Shown here: positions 44,326 to 53,504 of the stretch, piece after piece
How the letters are laid out: every line of letters starts with the position of its first letter
How positions within the stretch are numbered: the stretch's first letter is position 1
Origin: CBFDBF01 sp050304615
Lineage (GTDB): Bacteria; Pseudomonadota; Gammaproteobacteria; Chromatiales; Chromatiaceae
Reading direction: 5' to 3'
NCBI GenBank assembly: GCA_050304615.1
Contig: JBNLDW010000009.1
Location: 124,001-188,000, forward strand
DNA: 64,000 bases
Made by a program: the position numbers and the translations under genes
Notes under the pieces: generated by a model
What the model saw: only the letters and a program-made list of their open reading frames with translations
Database searches by the model: none
Told to the model about the DNA's origin: nothing

Positions 44326-44802
44326 ATGAGTAAGATCCCACTTACTGTACGCGGTGCAGAACGACTGAGAGATGAACTGAGTGAGCTTAAGAGTAAAGTA
44401 CGTCCCAGGATAATCCAGGCCATTGCCGAGGCGCGGGCGCACGGTGATCTAAAAGAGAATGCCGAATACCACGCAGCTCGTGAGCAGCAGAGTTTTACCG
44501 AGGGTCGCATTAAAGATATAGAATCTAAATTGTCACATGCTCAGATCATAGATGTGACAACCGTAGATGCCGATGGCCGGGTAATATTTGGCGCCACCGT
44601 TGATGTATATGAAGAGGAGGAGGATGAAGAGCTCACCTTTCAGATAGTCGGTGAAGATGAGGCAGACTACAAAAATGGTCTTATTTCTGTCGGTTCGCCT
44701 ATGGCTCGAGCCCTGATCGGTAAGAGCGAGGGTGATGTGGCAGTAGTGAATACCCCCAAGGGTTCACGGCATATGGAGATTATTGCTGTCCGTTACGAAT
44801 GA
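44326..44802 (+). CDS. greA: Transcription elongation factor GreA
   Basis: 158 residues: an N-terminal antiparallel coiled coil (GAERLRDELSELKSKVRPRI) with the acidic tip residues in HGDLKENAEYHAAREQQ, then an FKBP-like domain ending GSPMARALIGKSEGDVAVV. It stimulates RNA cleavage by backtracked polymerase. It follows carB after 2 nt, the usual carAB-greA order. Confidence 0.98.
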   Translation: MSKIPLTVRGAERLRDELSELKSKVRPRIIQAIAEARAHGDLKENAEYHAAREQQSFTEGRIKDIESKLSHAQIIDVTTVDADGRVIFGATVDVYEEEEDEELTFQIVGEDEADYKNGLISVGSPMARALIGKSEGDVAVVNTPKGSRHMEIIAVRYE

Positions 44803-44831
44803 GATTGGTCAGTTTCGTTAGATATAAATAA

Positions 44832-45659
44832 ATGAAACTAGCCGTACTTTCCGATATACATGGAAACCTTCCAGCCCTTGAAGTAGTGCTGGAGGATATC
44901 ACCAGATGGGCTCCCGACATGGTGGTGCTCAACGGTGATCTGATCAACCGTGGCCCTAGTAGCCGCGCCTGCCTGGAGCGGATTAAGCGATACCCACAAA
45001 AGATCCATATCCTTCAGGGCAACCACGAAGAGTTTGTGCTGTTTTGTGCCGCCAGAGAGTTTCGGCCGGGGGTACAGCGGCATGAACTACGCCGCTTTGC
45101 CCACTGGACAGCCTCTCAGCTGGATGGGCTGCTGGATGAGGTGGCAGGATGGGGCAATGAGCTAGAGCTTACCGATCTGGAAGGTGGTGACCTATGCATA
45201 ACCCACGGTACCAGGCTGGGCAAACGGGACACAATCCGTGAGCAGCACGACCATCAGGAGATAGCGACCAAGCTGGGAGAGCCAAGGGCACTGTTTATAA
45301 CCGCGCATACCCACCAACCAATGCTGCTACAACATGCCGGTCGGCAGGTGGTTAACACTGGCTCTGTTGGCTCCCCGTTTGATCGTGATTACCGCGCCGG
45401 TTACGGCCGTTTTAGCTTTATCCGCGGTCGTTGGGAGGCGCAGATCATTCGGCTTGAGTACGATATACAGCAGACCGAGAGAGACTACCGGCAGAGTGGT
45501 TTTTTGGAAGAGGGTGGTCCATTTGCCCGGATCATGCTGACCGAACTACGCCGATCGCGCGGCTATATGGGGCCGTGGATGAAACGCTACCACCAGGCGG
45601 TGCTGGATGGTGATATCACGGTCGAAAAGGCGGTCGCAGAGTATCTGGATCGAATCTAA
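44832..45659 (+). CDS. Calcineurin-like metallophosphoesterase
   Basis: 275 residues with the metal-binding blocks in order: LSDIHGNLPALE, LNGDLINRGPSS, LQGNHEEF, CITHGTR and ITAHTHQPML, then VNTGSVGSPFD typical of the YfcE/MJ0936-like group. Soluble. It probably hydrolyses a phosphodiester or phosphomonoester; the substrate is not predictable. It is 29 nt downstream of greA, perhaps co-transcribed. Confidence 0.88.
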   Translation: MKLAVLSDIHGNLPALEVVLEDITRWAPDMVVLNGDLINRGPSSRACLERIKRYPQKIHILQGNHEEFVLFCAAREFRPGVQRHELRRFAHWTASQLDGLLDEVAGWGNELELTDLEGGDLCITHGTRLGKRDTIREQHDHQEIATKLGEPRALFITAHTHQPMLLQHAGRQVVNTGSVGSPFDRDYRAGYGRFSFIRGRWEAQIIRLEYDIQQTERDYRQSGFLEEGGPFARIMLTELRRSRGYMGPWMKRYHQAVLDGDITVEKAVAEYLDRI

Positions 45660-45791
45660 GTAATACAGTTCCCTGGAGGCGTGATCTACCTACCAACGTA
45701 TTGTGATATCCGTCACATTGTAATAACATTGAAATTCGAGGAAGATAAAATCAAGACTCGGTATCGGACACCAAGCAAGGAATCTACAGTA

Positions 45792-46520
45792 ATGAAACTA
45801 AGAACATATTCAATACTCACCGCTATTTTGTTGGCGGTTTTCAGCATTAACGCCTTCGCCTGTGACTACCCATGCACCGAAGACCCTACTCACCATATGA
45901 GTATCACCGATTATAATGGGCAGTACGCCTATATCTACTACAGCGGTTGGGATAGTTATTATAGTAGCGGGTGGGGTACGACATTTGCTGGCGAGAGGAC
46001 ACTGGAGTTCACCGCTTTAGATGCAAATACTGTCCCACAGCATATGGTCAGGGAGGGCTACTGTATAGAACTCGATCAAGGGATCAATGGCGGACAGTAC
46101 GATGTAGAGCTGAAACATGTTGATCTCAGCTCTGGTTGGCAGAAAGGAATTGCATGGCTGGCGCATAATATCAATGTTGTAACTGACTTCCAGGCCGCTG
46201 CAATGCAGCTTGCCATCTGGGAAGTGGTCTATGACGGTTTTGCCAGTTTTAATCCAGATACGAGCCTGGATGCATTGTGGGGTGGTAACTTCAGGGTCTC
46301 CAGTTGGTACTCTGGGGATCTCAAACAAGAGGCCCTCAGTTACCTAGGGATGCTCGCCAACACCAACGACTTCTCCGGTCTTGAGGATTACCGTCTGGCA
46401 AAATCATGTGACTATCAGGATATGTTGGTGACTCCGGTTCCAGCAGCCGTATGGCTCATGGGATCCGGCCTGTTCGGCCTCATCGCTGTGGGTCGTCGGC
46501 GCTCCTCGAAAGAGAGCTAA
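45792..46520 (+). CDS. Exported VPLPA-CTERM protein with thioester-like domain
   Basis: 242 residues from ATG 45792 (signal peptide TYSILTAILLAVFSINAFA). The mature part is rich in Tyr, Asp and Gly (NGQYAYIYYSGWDSYYSSGW). Cys91 in REGYCIELDQG and Gln139 in AAMQLAIWEVVYDG resemble the Cys and Gln of thioester adhesin (TQXA) domains, which form an intramolecular bond. The end is a VPLPA-type sorting signal: VPAAVWLMGSGLFGLIAV plus a basic tail, recognised by an exosortase; none is encoded in this window. It probably ends up on the cell surface or in extracellular matrix. Confidence 0.78.
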   Translation: MKLRTYSILTAILLAVFSINAFACDYPCTEDPTHHMSITDYNGQYAYIYYSGWDSYYSSGWGTTFAGERTLEFTALDANTVPQHMVREGYCIELDQGINGGQYDVELKHVDLSSGWQKGIAWLAHNINVVTDFQAAAMQLAIWEVVYDGFASFNPDTSLDALWGGNFRVSSWYSGDLKQEALSYLGMLANTNDFSGLEDYRLAKSCDYQDMLVTPVPAAVWLMGSGLFGLIAVGRRRSSKES

Positions 46521-46540
46521 TCGCTTTTCCATTTCTTCTA

Positions 46541-46566
46541 CTCCTCCCCCGCTGGCGGGGGAGGAG
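46541..46566. terminator. Strong GC-rich hairpin between convergent genes
   Basis: CTCCTCCCCCG pairs perfectly with CGGGGGAGGAG around a 4-base loop. It lies between the VPLPA-CTERM gene and the convergent yhbY. No T-run follows on either strand, so it may stop transcription with help from Rho or only protect the 3' ends. Confidence 0.6.
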
Positions 46567-46576
46567 TGGTGCCACT

Positions 46577-46876
46577 TTAGATACCCTTTAGCTCAATCTT
46601 CGGTTTTTCGCTATTGCGGCGGAAAAAAACGGCAACATGGCCGATCGATTGCACCATCTCAGCGCTGCATTTTTTATTAATGGCTTCCAGCATTGCCTTG
46701 CGATCGTCCCGGTCGGCACCACTGATGCGTACCTTGATCAGCTCATGGGCATCCAAGGCGATGTCGACCTCGTTGAATACATTCTCACTAAGACCATGCT
46801 GTCCGATCATGACCACCGGTTTAAGGTGGTGCGCAAGGCCTTTTAGGTGACGTCGTTGGGATTGGGTAAGGGACAT
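46577..46876 (-). CDS. yhbY: RNA-binding protein YhbY (CRS1-YhbY domain)
   Basis: 99 residues from ATG 46876 (MSLTQSQRRHLKGLAHHLKPVVMIGQHGLS, the family start). It has the GQHGLSENVFNEVDIALDAHELIKVRI core and VAVFFRRNSEK end. It binds pre-50S ribosomal particles. It is divergent from rlmE, the rRNA methyltransferase, a common arrangement with ftsH downstream. Confidence 0.95.
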   Translation of the reverse strand: MSLTQSQRRHLKGLAHHLKPVVMIGQHGLSENVFNEVDIALDAHELIKVRISGADRDDRKAMLEAINKKCSAEMVQSIGHVAVFFRRNSEKPKIELKGI

Positions 46877-46943
46877 ATTAAAGTTATTCCAGCTTATGAG
46901 GGTGAACATTTTAACCGATGTTCTACCCCAAAGCCCACAAAAT

Positions 46944-47050
46944 AACGCAAAGGACGCGGAGGCGCAGAGAACGCAAAGTGAATATGGTCAAACAAACGGA
47001 TCTTCACATTATTTGCAAACTCTGCGTCATCGCCTACAGGGATGTAGGCG
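46944..47050. repeat. Composite short-repeat element between yhbY and rlmE
   Basis: Two copies of AACGCAAAG (46944-46952 and 46970-46978) flank GACGCGGAGGCGCAGAG. An imperfect inverse copy (TTTGCAAACTCTGCG) lies at 47013-47027. A perfect 8-bp hairpin CGCCTACA GGGA TGTAGGCG is at 47031-47050. This looks like a dispersed REP-type sequence. No gene is seen between 46877 and 47155. Confidence 0.5.
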
Positions 47051-47155
47051 AGGGGCGTGAGCAGGAAGCGGCAGCTTTGATCTCTTTACGATAAAATCTA
47101 TGTAAGTATATTCATTTCCTTGTCATTGAAAGTGACTCTGAACCAGGAAAAAACA

Positions 47156-47776
47156 GTGAAAAAAAGCAAAAGCAGTCGCCGTTGGCTGGAGCGCCATTTT
47201 AAGGATGAGTTTGTTCTGCAGGCCCAGAAGGAGGGGTATCGCTCTCGGGCAGTATATAAGTTGCTGGAGATTCAGCAGCAGGATCGGCCTCTGCGGCCTG
47301 GTCAGGTAGTAGTTGATCTGGGCGCTGCTCCCGGTGGCTGGTCTCAGGTAGCGCAGAATATAGTAGGTAAACAGGGGGTAGTTATTGCCCTGGATATCCT
47401 TCCTATGGAGCCCCTGCCGGGGGTTGAGTTTATCCAGGGTGATTTTCGCGAGGAGGAGACGCTGCTCCAGTTACGGAAGTTACTGGCCGGACGTCGGGTG
47501 GACCTTGTTATTTCAGATATGGCCCCAAATATAAGTGGTATGGCAGCAGTAGATCAGCCACGGGCCATATATCTGTGCGAGCTGGCCCTGGATTTTGCCC
47601 AAGAGGTGTTGCAACCTGGGGGCGGAATGGTGGTCAAACTGTTTCAGGGAGAGGGTTTTGACCAGTATATTCTGGATGCACGTGCGCAGTTTGCTAGGGT
47701 AGTAACGCGCAAGCCTAAGGCGTCTCGTCCCCGTAGCCGTGAGGTCTACCTGGTGGCAGAAGGGTTTAAATTATAG
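47156..47776 (+). CDS. rlmE: 23S rRNA (uridine-2'-O) methyltransferase
   Basis: 206 residues from GTG 47156, with AGGA 7 nt upstream and a length matching E. coli RlmE (209); TTG starts further up are open. It has the family start SSRRWLERHFKDEFVLQAQK, the SAM motif VVDLGAAPGGWSQVA, the catalytic Lys/Asp/Lys/Glu set (YKLLEIQ, ISDMAPNISG, VVKLFQGEGF, SREVYLVAEGF). It methylates U2552. ftsH follows after 211 nt that show no recognisable feature. Confidence 0.95.
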   Translation: MKKSKSSRRWLERHFKDEFVLQAQKEGYRSRAVYKLLEIQQQDRPLRPGQVVVDLGAAPGGWSQVAQNIVGKQGVVIALDILPMEPLPGVEFIQGDFREEETLLQLRKLLAGRRVDLVISDMAPNISGMAAVDQPRAIYLCELALDFAQEVLQPGGGMVVKLFQGEGFDQYILDARAQFARVVTRKPKASRPRSREVYLVAEGFKL

Positions 47777-47987
47777 TAGTGTAATATATTCTGTGTTGGC
47801 CGTTTACTAGCCTCTGAATCATTAGTAGAGGTTGCAGCAGTAGAGGGGTGCTTTGTCATTGTATATGGCAGTAAGCCATTGATTATGCAGAATAAACACA
47901 GGTAATAGAGGGTTATCTTTTCCAGCTATGTGTTCCAGGAAAGCTGTGGATATTTTTACCTAGGCTTGAATTATAGAGGGTTTTGCA

Positions 47988-49934
47988 TTGAACGAGATGG
48001 CAAAGAATGTACTTCTCTGGGTGATCATCGCGATTGTCCTACTTACGGTTTTTAACAACTTTTCGGCGCAGAGAGGACGGCCGGAACAGTTGGTCTACTC
48101 CGAGTTCCTGACCCAGGTCGATGCCGGTGCGGTGGAATCGGTCGTCATCAAGCACTCCGGTGAGATCGAAGGGACTTTAAAAGGCGGGAGTCAGAAGACC
48201 TTTATCACCTATTTCCCCTCTGCTGTTGGGGATAACAAGCTGGTGGATATCCTAGAGCAAGCCAACGTACAAATAGAGGCGACCCCACCCGAGAAGCCGT
48301 CAATCCTAGTGCAGATCCTGCTCAACTGGTTTCCGTTGATTATCCTTATCGCTCTTTGGATCTTCTTTATGCGCCAGATGCAGGGCGGTGGGTCTGGTGG
48401 CCGTGGTGCTATGTCGTTTGGTAAGAGCCGTGCCCGTATGTTGAGCGAGGATCAGATCAAGGTGACCTTCCAGGATGTGGCCGGTATAGAAGAGGCAAAG
48501 GAAGAGGTATCAGAGATGGTGGAGTTCCTCCGCGATCCTGGTAAGTTTCAGAAACTTGGGGGTAAGATCCCACGTGGCGTATTGATGGTCGGTTCACCCG
48601 GAACAGGTAAGACCCTGCTGGCTAGGGCGATTGCAGGTGAGGCCAAGGTGCCGTTTTTTACCATCTCTGGATCTGACTTTGTGGAGATGTTTGTGGGTGT
48701 CGGTGCATCGCGGGTACGCGACATGTTCGAGCAGGCCAAGAAGCAGGCCCCCTGTATAATCTTTATCGATGAGATAGACGCCGTTGGCCGCCACCGTGGC
48801 GCCGGTCTTGGCGGTGGTCACGATGAGCGGGAGCAGACCCTCAACCAACTGTTGGTAGAAATGGACGGTTTTGAAGGTAACGAAGGTGTGATCGTTATTG
48901 CCGCCACCAACCGACCAGACGTGCTTGATCCGGCACTCCTGCGGCCCGGCAGGTTTGATCGACAAGTAGTAGTGCCGTTGCCTGACGTGCGCGGTCGTGA
49001 GCAGATTCTGAAGGTGCATATGCGAAAGGTGCCTATTGCAGAAGATGTCAAACCATCTCTGATAGCGCGCGGCACTCCAGGTTTTTCCGGTGCCGATCTA
49101 GCCAATCTAATCAACGAGGCGGCCCTGTTCGCTGCGCGTGGTAACAAACACGATGTGGAGATGGAGGATCTGGAGAAGGCTAAAGATAAGATTATGATGG
49201 GCGCTGAGCGTCGTTCTATGGTGATGAGCGATGATGAGAAGAAACTCACTGCTTACCATGAAGCTGGACACGCCATCGTAGGGCGAATGGTCCCCTCTGC
49301 AGATCCGGTATACAAGGTAACCATTATCCCGCGCGGTCGCGCATTAGGGCTCACTATGTTTCTGCCGGAGGGTGACCGCTACAGTAACAGCAAAGAGCGG
49401 CTGGAGAGTCAGATCTCCATAGCCTACGGTGGTCGCATCGCTGAAGAGCTGATCTTCGGTCCAGAGGCAGTCACTACAGGTGCCCAGAGTGATATCAAAA
49501 GTGCTACCAGTATAGCTCGCAACATGGTCACAAAATGGGGGCTCTCAGCTAAGCTGGGACCGTTGCTCTATACCGAAGAGGAGGAGGAAGTGTTTCTCGG
49601 CCGCTCGGTGACCCAGCATAAGAACGTTTCGGACGATACTGCCAACGCCATCGATGTAGAGATCCGCGCCTTTATCGACCGCAACTACGAGCGTGCCAAG
49701 TCCATCCTTGAAGAGCACGCTGATAAGCTGCACTTGATGGCCGAAGCGTTAATAAAATATGAAACTATAGATGTCGGTCAGATCGATGAGATAATGGCAG
49801 GCAAGGTACCAAGTCCACCGGCGGATTGGATTGACCCGGAATCTGACGATGACCCAAAGGTGAAGACCAACAAAGGTACCTCAGTAGATGCTGGGAAAAA
49901 GGGCGGTATTGGTGATCCAGCCAGCCAGCACTAA
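47988..49934 (+). CDS. ftsH: ATP-dependent zinc metalloprotease FtsH
   Basis: 648 residues from TTG 47988, which has GAGGG 7 nt upstream; ATG 47997 (MAKNVLLWVI) is the alternative and matches the mature E. coli form. Two membrane segments flank a periplasmic domain. The AAA+ module has Walker A GSPGTGKT, Walker B IIFIDEIDAVG and SRH LLRPGRFDRQVVV. The zinc site HEAGH is at residues 424-428 with the third ligand in DIKSAT region. It degrades membrane proteins, LpxC and sigma32 in E. coli. Confidence 0.98.
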   Translation: MNEMAKNVLLWVIIAIVLLTVFNNFSAQRGRPEQLVYSEFLTQVDAGAVESVVIKHSGEIEGTLKGGSQKTFITYFPSAVGDNKLVDILEQANVQIEATPPEKPSILVQILLNWFPLIILIALWIFFMRQMQGGGSGGRGAMSFGKSRARMLSEDQIKVTFQDVAGIEEAKEEVSEMVEFLRDPGKFQKLGGKIPRGVLMVGSPGTGKTLLARAIAGEAKVPFFTISGSDFVEMFVGVGASRVRDMFEQAKKQAPCIIFIDEIDAVGRHRGAGLGGGHDEREQTLNQLLVEMDGFEGNEGVIVIAATNRPDVLDPALLRPGRFDRQVVVPLPDVRGREQILKVHMRKVPIAEDVKPSLIARGTPGFSGADLANLINEAALFAARGNKHDVEMEDLEKAKDKIMMGAERRSMVMSDDEKKLTAYHEAGHAIVGRMVPSADPVYKVTIIPRGRALGLTMFLPEGDRYSNSKERLESQISIAYGGRIAEELIFGPEAVTTGAQSDIKSATSIARNMVTKWGLSAKLGPLLYTEEEEEVFLGRSVTQHKNVSDDTANAIDVEIRAFIDRNYERAKSILEEHADKLHLMAEALIKYETIDVGQIDEIMAGKVPSPPADWIDPESDDDPKVKTNKGTSVDAGKKGGIGDPASQH

Positions 49935-49984
49935 AACAGGTTGCCGTAGGCAGACAGGCAGCGTCTGACTTACGTTATTTTAGT

Positions 49985-50836
49985 ATGTCAACGGCAGCCA
50001 TTGATTGTAATGGTAAGATTCTGAATCTCTCCCGGCCCCTGGTTATGGGGATACTCAACGTCACCCCCGACTCCTTCACGGACGGGGGTGATTTTATTCT
50101 GCCTGTGAACGCGCTGGTGCGTGCTCGTAGTATGGTGGAGGAGGGGGTGGATATCATCGATGTCGGTGGTGAGTCTACCCGGCCGGGCTCCCAATCGGTC
50201 TCAGTAGAAGAGGAGCTGGAGAGGGTAATTCCTGTTATCCAGGGGATTGCAGCGGAGTTTCCCGTCCCGATCTCTATCGATAGCAGCAAGGCTGAGGTGA
50301 TGCGGGAGGCAGTAGCCGCTGGTGCCGGCATGATCAATGATGTGATGGCTCTGCAGGCAGAGGGGGCGCTGGAGGCGGCACGGGATACAGCGGTGCCGGT
50401 CTGTCTGATGCATATGCAGGGCCAGCCTCGTTCTATGCAGCATAATCCAGAATATAGTGATGTGGTCGCAGAGGTGGAGGCATTCTTTCAGCAACGGATA
50501 GCGGCCTGTGAGTCTGTTGGCATCTCCAGGGAGCGGCTGCTATTGGATCCTGGGTTCGGTTTTGGCAAACTGCTGGAGCATAACCTTGAGCTGTTACGTC
50601 ATTTGGAGCGGTTCACAGCGCTTGGCCTGCCGTTACTAATAGGAATCTCGCGTAAATCCATGCTGGGAGCCATCCTTGGTGATGCTCCGGTAGATGAGCG
50701 ATTGTATGGCAGTTTGGCCGCTGCAGTAATGGCAGTGGAGCGTGGTGCTGCTATCATAAGGGTGCATGATGTTAAACCGACCGTAGATGCCTTGAAGGTC
50801 TTCCAGGCAGTGATAGCGCAACCGAGGAAACAGTGA
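49985..50836 (+). CDS. folP: Dihydropteroate synthase
   Basis: 283 residues, TIM barrel with VMGILNVTPDSFTDGGDF, VDIIDVGGESTRPGSQSV, ISIDSSKAEVMREA, INDVMAL and LLDPGFGFGK. It condenses p-aminobenzoate with the pterin diphosphate in folate synthesis; target family of sulfonamides. It lies 50 nt after ftsH and 3 nt before glmM, the usual ftsH-folP-glmM order. Confidence 0.98.
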   Translation: MSTAAIDCNGKILNLSRPLVMGILNVTPDSFTDGGDFILPVNALVRARSMVEEGVDIIDVGGESTRPGSQSVSVEEELERVIPVIQGIAAEFPVPISIDSSKAEVMREAVAAGAGMINDVMALQAEGALEAARDTAVPVCLMHMQGQPRSMQHNPEYSDVVAEVEAFFQQRIAACESVGISRERLLLDPGFGFGKLLEHNLELLRHLERFTALGLPLLIGISRKSMLGAILGDAPVDERLYGSLAAAVMAVERGAAIIRVHDVKPTVDALKVFQAVIAQPRKQ

Positions 50837-50839
50837 GCA

Positions 50840-52186
50840 ATGGATAAGAAGTATTTTGGTACTGATGGCATTCGAGGTAGGGTCGGGAAGGATAAGATCA
50901 CCCCGGAATTTGTGCTCAAGCTAGGTTGGGCCGTAGGCCGGGTAATGGGGAAAAAACCTGACAGCAAGATCCTGCTTGGTAAGGACACCCGCATCTCTGG
51001 CTATATGTTGGAGTCAGCATTGGAGGCTGGGCTGGTGGCTGCAGGTGTAGATATCCACCTGTTGGGGCCGATGCCAACTCCCGGCGTTGCCTATCTGACA
51101 CGCACACTGCACGCCCAGGCCGGGATTGTCATCAGCGCCTCGCATAATCCGCACTGCGATAACGGCATCAAGTTTTTTTCTGCTGATGGCAGTAAATTGG
51201 CAGACGAAGTTGAGCTGGAGATAGAACGGGAGCTGGAGTCCACTATGACCACGGCAGAGTCGGAGCTATTGGGCAAGGCCTACCGTGTCAGTGATGCCGC
51301 TGGTCGCTATATTGAATTTTGCAAGAGCACCATTCCATGGGTAATGAATTTTCAGGGGATGAAGTTAGTAGTGGATTGTGCCAATGGCGCAACCTACCAT
51401 ATTGCACCCCATGTGTTTGACGAGCTAGGGGCCGAGGTGATCACCATCGGGGATAAGCCAGATGGCCTGAACATAAATGATGGTGTCGGCTCTACCAATA
51501 TCTCTGCCCTGCAGCAGGAGGTGTGCAAGCAAGGTGCGGATATGGGTATTGCCCTTGATGGTGATGGTGACCGAATCATCATGGTGGATGCTGAGGGAGA
51601 GGTGGTTGATGGTGATGATATCCTCTACATTATCGCCAGTTCGCGGCTGAAAAATGGAGGTATACAGGGCTCAGTAGTGGGTACCTTGATGAGTAATCTG
51701 GGGTTGGAACAGGCCTTGGAAAAACTGGGGATAGGGTTTGAGCGTGCCCAGGTTGGGGACCGGTACATAATGGAGCGCTTGCAGGCAAACGGGTGGTCCC
51801 TGGGTGGCGAGCCATCTGGCCATATCATCTGTCTTGACCGTAGTACCACCGGGGATGGCATCATAGCTGCACTCCAGGTTGTGGCTGAGGTCTTTACTAC
51901 TGGCAAATCCCTGCGGGAGCTGCTCGACGGGGTGAACAAATATCCCCAGACGCTACTGAACGTGCCTCTGGATGAGGATATCGACGTACTCTCTTCACCG
52001 GTGATGCAGCGGGCGGTTAGTGCGGCGGAGACAGAACTGGCGCAGCATGGGCGGGTACTGTTGCGACCATCTGGTACCGAGCCACTGATTCGCGTGATGG
52101 TGGAGGGTAGTGATCAGGGGCAGGTAACAGCGATCTCAGAACGCTTGGCCGCGGTAGTTCGTGAGTTGGTGGTGGCTGATATTTGA
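50840..52186 (+). CDS. glmM: Phosphoglucosamine mutase
   Basis: 448 residues. The phosphoserine is Ser101 in GIVISASHNPHCDNG; the metal loop is ALDGDGDRIIMVD; the sugar-binding loop is GGEPSGHI; the phosphate site is LLRPSGTEPLIRVMVEG. It converts GlcN-6-P to GlcN-1-P for peptidoglycan and lipopolysaccharide. The start MDKKYFGTDGIRGRVG is typical. Confidence 0.99.
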   Translation: MDKKYFGTDGIRGRVGKDKITPEFVLKLGWAVGRVMGKKPDSKILLGKDTRISGYMLESALEAGLVAAGVDIHLLGPMPTPGVAYLTRTLHAQAGIVISASHNPHCDNGIKFFSADGSKLADEVELEIERELESTMTTAESELLGKAYRVSDAAGRYIEFCKSTIPWVMNFQGMKLVVDCANGATYHIAPHVFDELGAEVITIGDKPDGLNINDGVGSTNISALQQEVCKQGADMGIALDGDGDRIIMVDAEGEVVDGDDILYIIASSRLKNGGIQGSVVGTLMSNLGLEQALEKLGIGFERAQVGDRYIMERLQANGWSLGGEPSGHIICLDRSTTGDGIIAALQVVAEVFTTGKSLRELLDGVNKYPQTLLNVPLDEDIDVLSSPVMQRAVSAAETELAQHGRVLLRPSGTEPLIRVMVEGSDQGQVTAISERLAAVVRELVVADI

Positions 52187-52238
52187 TTATCAGGTAGCGC
52201 TGTCTATTTGTAGTTTAGTGGTCTGCTTTGGAGGAAAA

Positions 52239-52727
52239 ATGCAAGAGTGTCCCTGTGGTTCATCCCTTGGCTATGATGATTGTTGTGCCCCACTGATTGC
52301 TGGTGACAAGCCGGCAGCAACGGCGGAGGCTCTGATGCGCTCCCGCTATAGCGCATATGTGGTAGGTGACATTGATTATCTCGGAGAGACGCTGCATCCA
52401 GCTCATCGTGATGATCATGATGCAGCGGCTACTCGTCGCTGGGCAGCTGAATCCGACTGGTTAAAACTGGAGATTGGCTCTGTAGAGGATGGTGGTGAGA
52501 ATGACGATGTCGGTATGGTCGAGTTCACTGCGACCTTTCGCGAGAAGGGGGTCGTACGAAGCCATCACGAGTTCAGTAACTTCAGTAAAAAAGGGGGCCG
52601 CTGGTACTACGTTGACGGCAAAATGGAGTCTCCAGGAACCTACGTTCACGCAGAACCAAAGGTTGGAAGGAATGATCCCTGCCCCTGCGGGAGCGGAAAA
52701 AAGTACAAAAAATGTTGCAGAACTTGA
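52239..52727 (+). CDS. YchJ-family protein with two SEC-C zinc motifs
   Basis: 162 residues from ATG 52239, directly behind GGAGG. The N-terminal CPCGSSLGYDDCC and C-terminal CPCGSGKKYKKCC are SEC-C zinc-binding motifs; the middle (ALMRSRYSAYVVGDIDYLGETLHP) is the UPF0225 NTF2-like domain. Molecular function is unknown. It follows glmM closely. Confidence 0.92.
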   Translation: MQECPCGSSLGYDDCCAPLIAGDKPAATAEALMRSRYSAYVVGDIDYLGETLHPAHRDDHDAAATRRWAAESDWLKLEIGSVEDGGENDDVGMVEFTATFREKGVVRSHHEFSNFSKKGGRWYYVDGKMESPGTYVHAEPKVGRNDPCPCGSGKKYKKCCRT

Positions 52728-52831
52728 TATTTATGTTACAAAGTGGTGTAGATAGCGCGTATAAGGTATTGTTTTTTTGCGCAGATGTCCTAGTCTCTTA
52801 AGGCTAATCAAAAAAACATAGGGGAAGTTTG

Positions 52832-53482
52832 GTGTCCATTCGTGGTCTAACCAAGGCGGCTGTAGCGGTGCTGATCGGTTTTCTGTCGATCAGTGCGCCA
52901 CTGAGCGCCGAGATATTTAAGTATGAAGATCTGGATGGTCACATCATATTTACCGACAAGCCGCTCGAAGGTAATTTCAGGCTGGTGTGGCATTCCAAGC
53001 CGCCAGCAAAGGGTAAGAAGATTGAGCCAGAATTCAGTTTTCGCCGCACTGTAGTTAATCGTACGCATCTGACCTTTTATACCCCTATGATTGATGATGT
53101 GGCAGAGCGTACCCGCCTATATCCAGAACTTCTGCATGCAGTGGTCAGGGCAGAGTCAGCTTACAACCCACATGCCGTATCCAGGGCTGGGGCGGTTGGA
53201 TTGATGCAGTTGATGCCGGCTACGGCCCGTCGTTTTGGGGTAACCAATAGTCGTGATCCCAGGGAGAACCTTGAGGGTGGTGCCCGCTATCTACGTCACC
53301 TACTAACTAAGTTTAGTAACAATCTCAAGTTGGCGCTGGCAGCCTACAATGCAGGAGAGAATGCGGTAATAAAATATGGCAACAAGATACCGCCATATCC
53401 AGAGACCAGGAATTACGTCAAAAAAGTTATTGCTTTCTACAAACAGAACCGTAAGCAGAAGACAAATCTATCCGCGCTGTAG
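52832..53482 (+). CDS. Lytic transglycosylase (SLT domain) with N-terminal DUF4124-like segment
   Basis: 216 residues from GTG 52832, with GGGGA 6 nt upstream. Signal peptide (AAVAVLIGFLSISAPLSAE), then a short DUF4124-like strand region (IFKYEDLDGHIIFTDKP), then the SLT domain with the catalytic Glu in LLHAVVRAESAYNPHAVS and the GLMQLMPATARRFGV and AYNAGENAV motifs. It cleaves peptidoglycan glycan strands in the periplasm. It is convergent with rsgA. Confidence 0.93.
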   Translation: MSIRGLTKAAVAVLIGFLSISAPLSAEIFKYEDLDGHIIFTDKPLEGNFRLVWHSKPPAKGKKIEPEFSFRRTVVNRTHLTFYTPMIDDVAERTRLYPELLHAVVRAESAYNPHAVSRAGAVGLMQLMPATARRFGVTNSRDPRENLEGGARYLRHLLTKFSNNLKLALAAYNAGENAVIKYGNKIPPYPETRNYVKKVIAFYKQNRKQKTNLSAL

Positions 53483-53504
53483 ATCTTGCACGGTAGAAGC
53501 GTCT

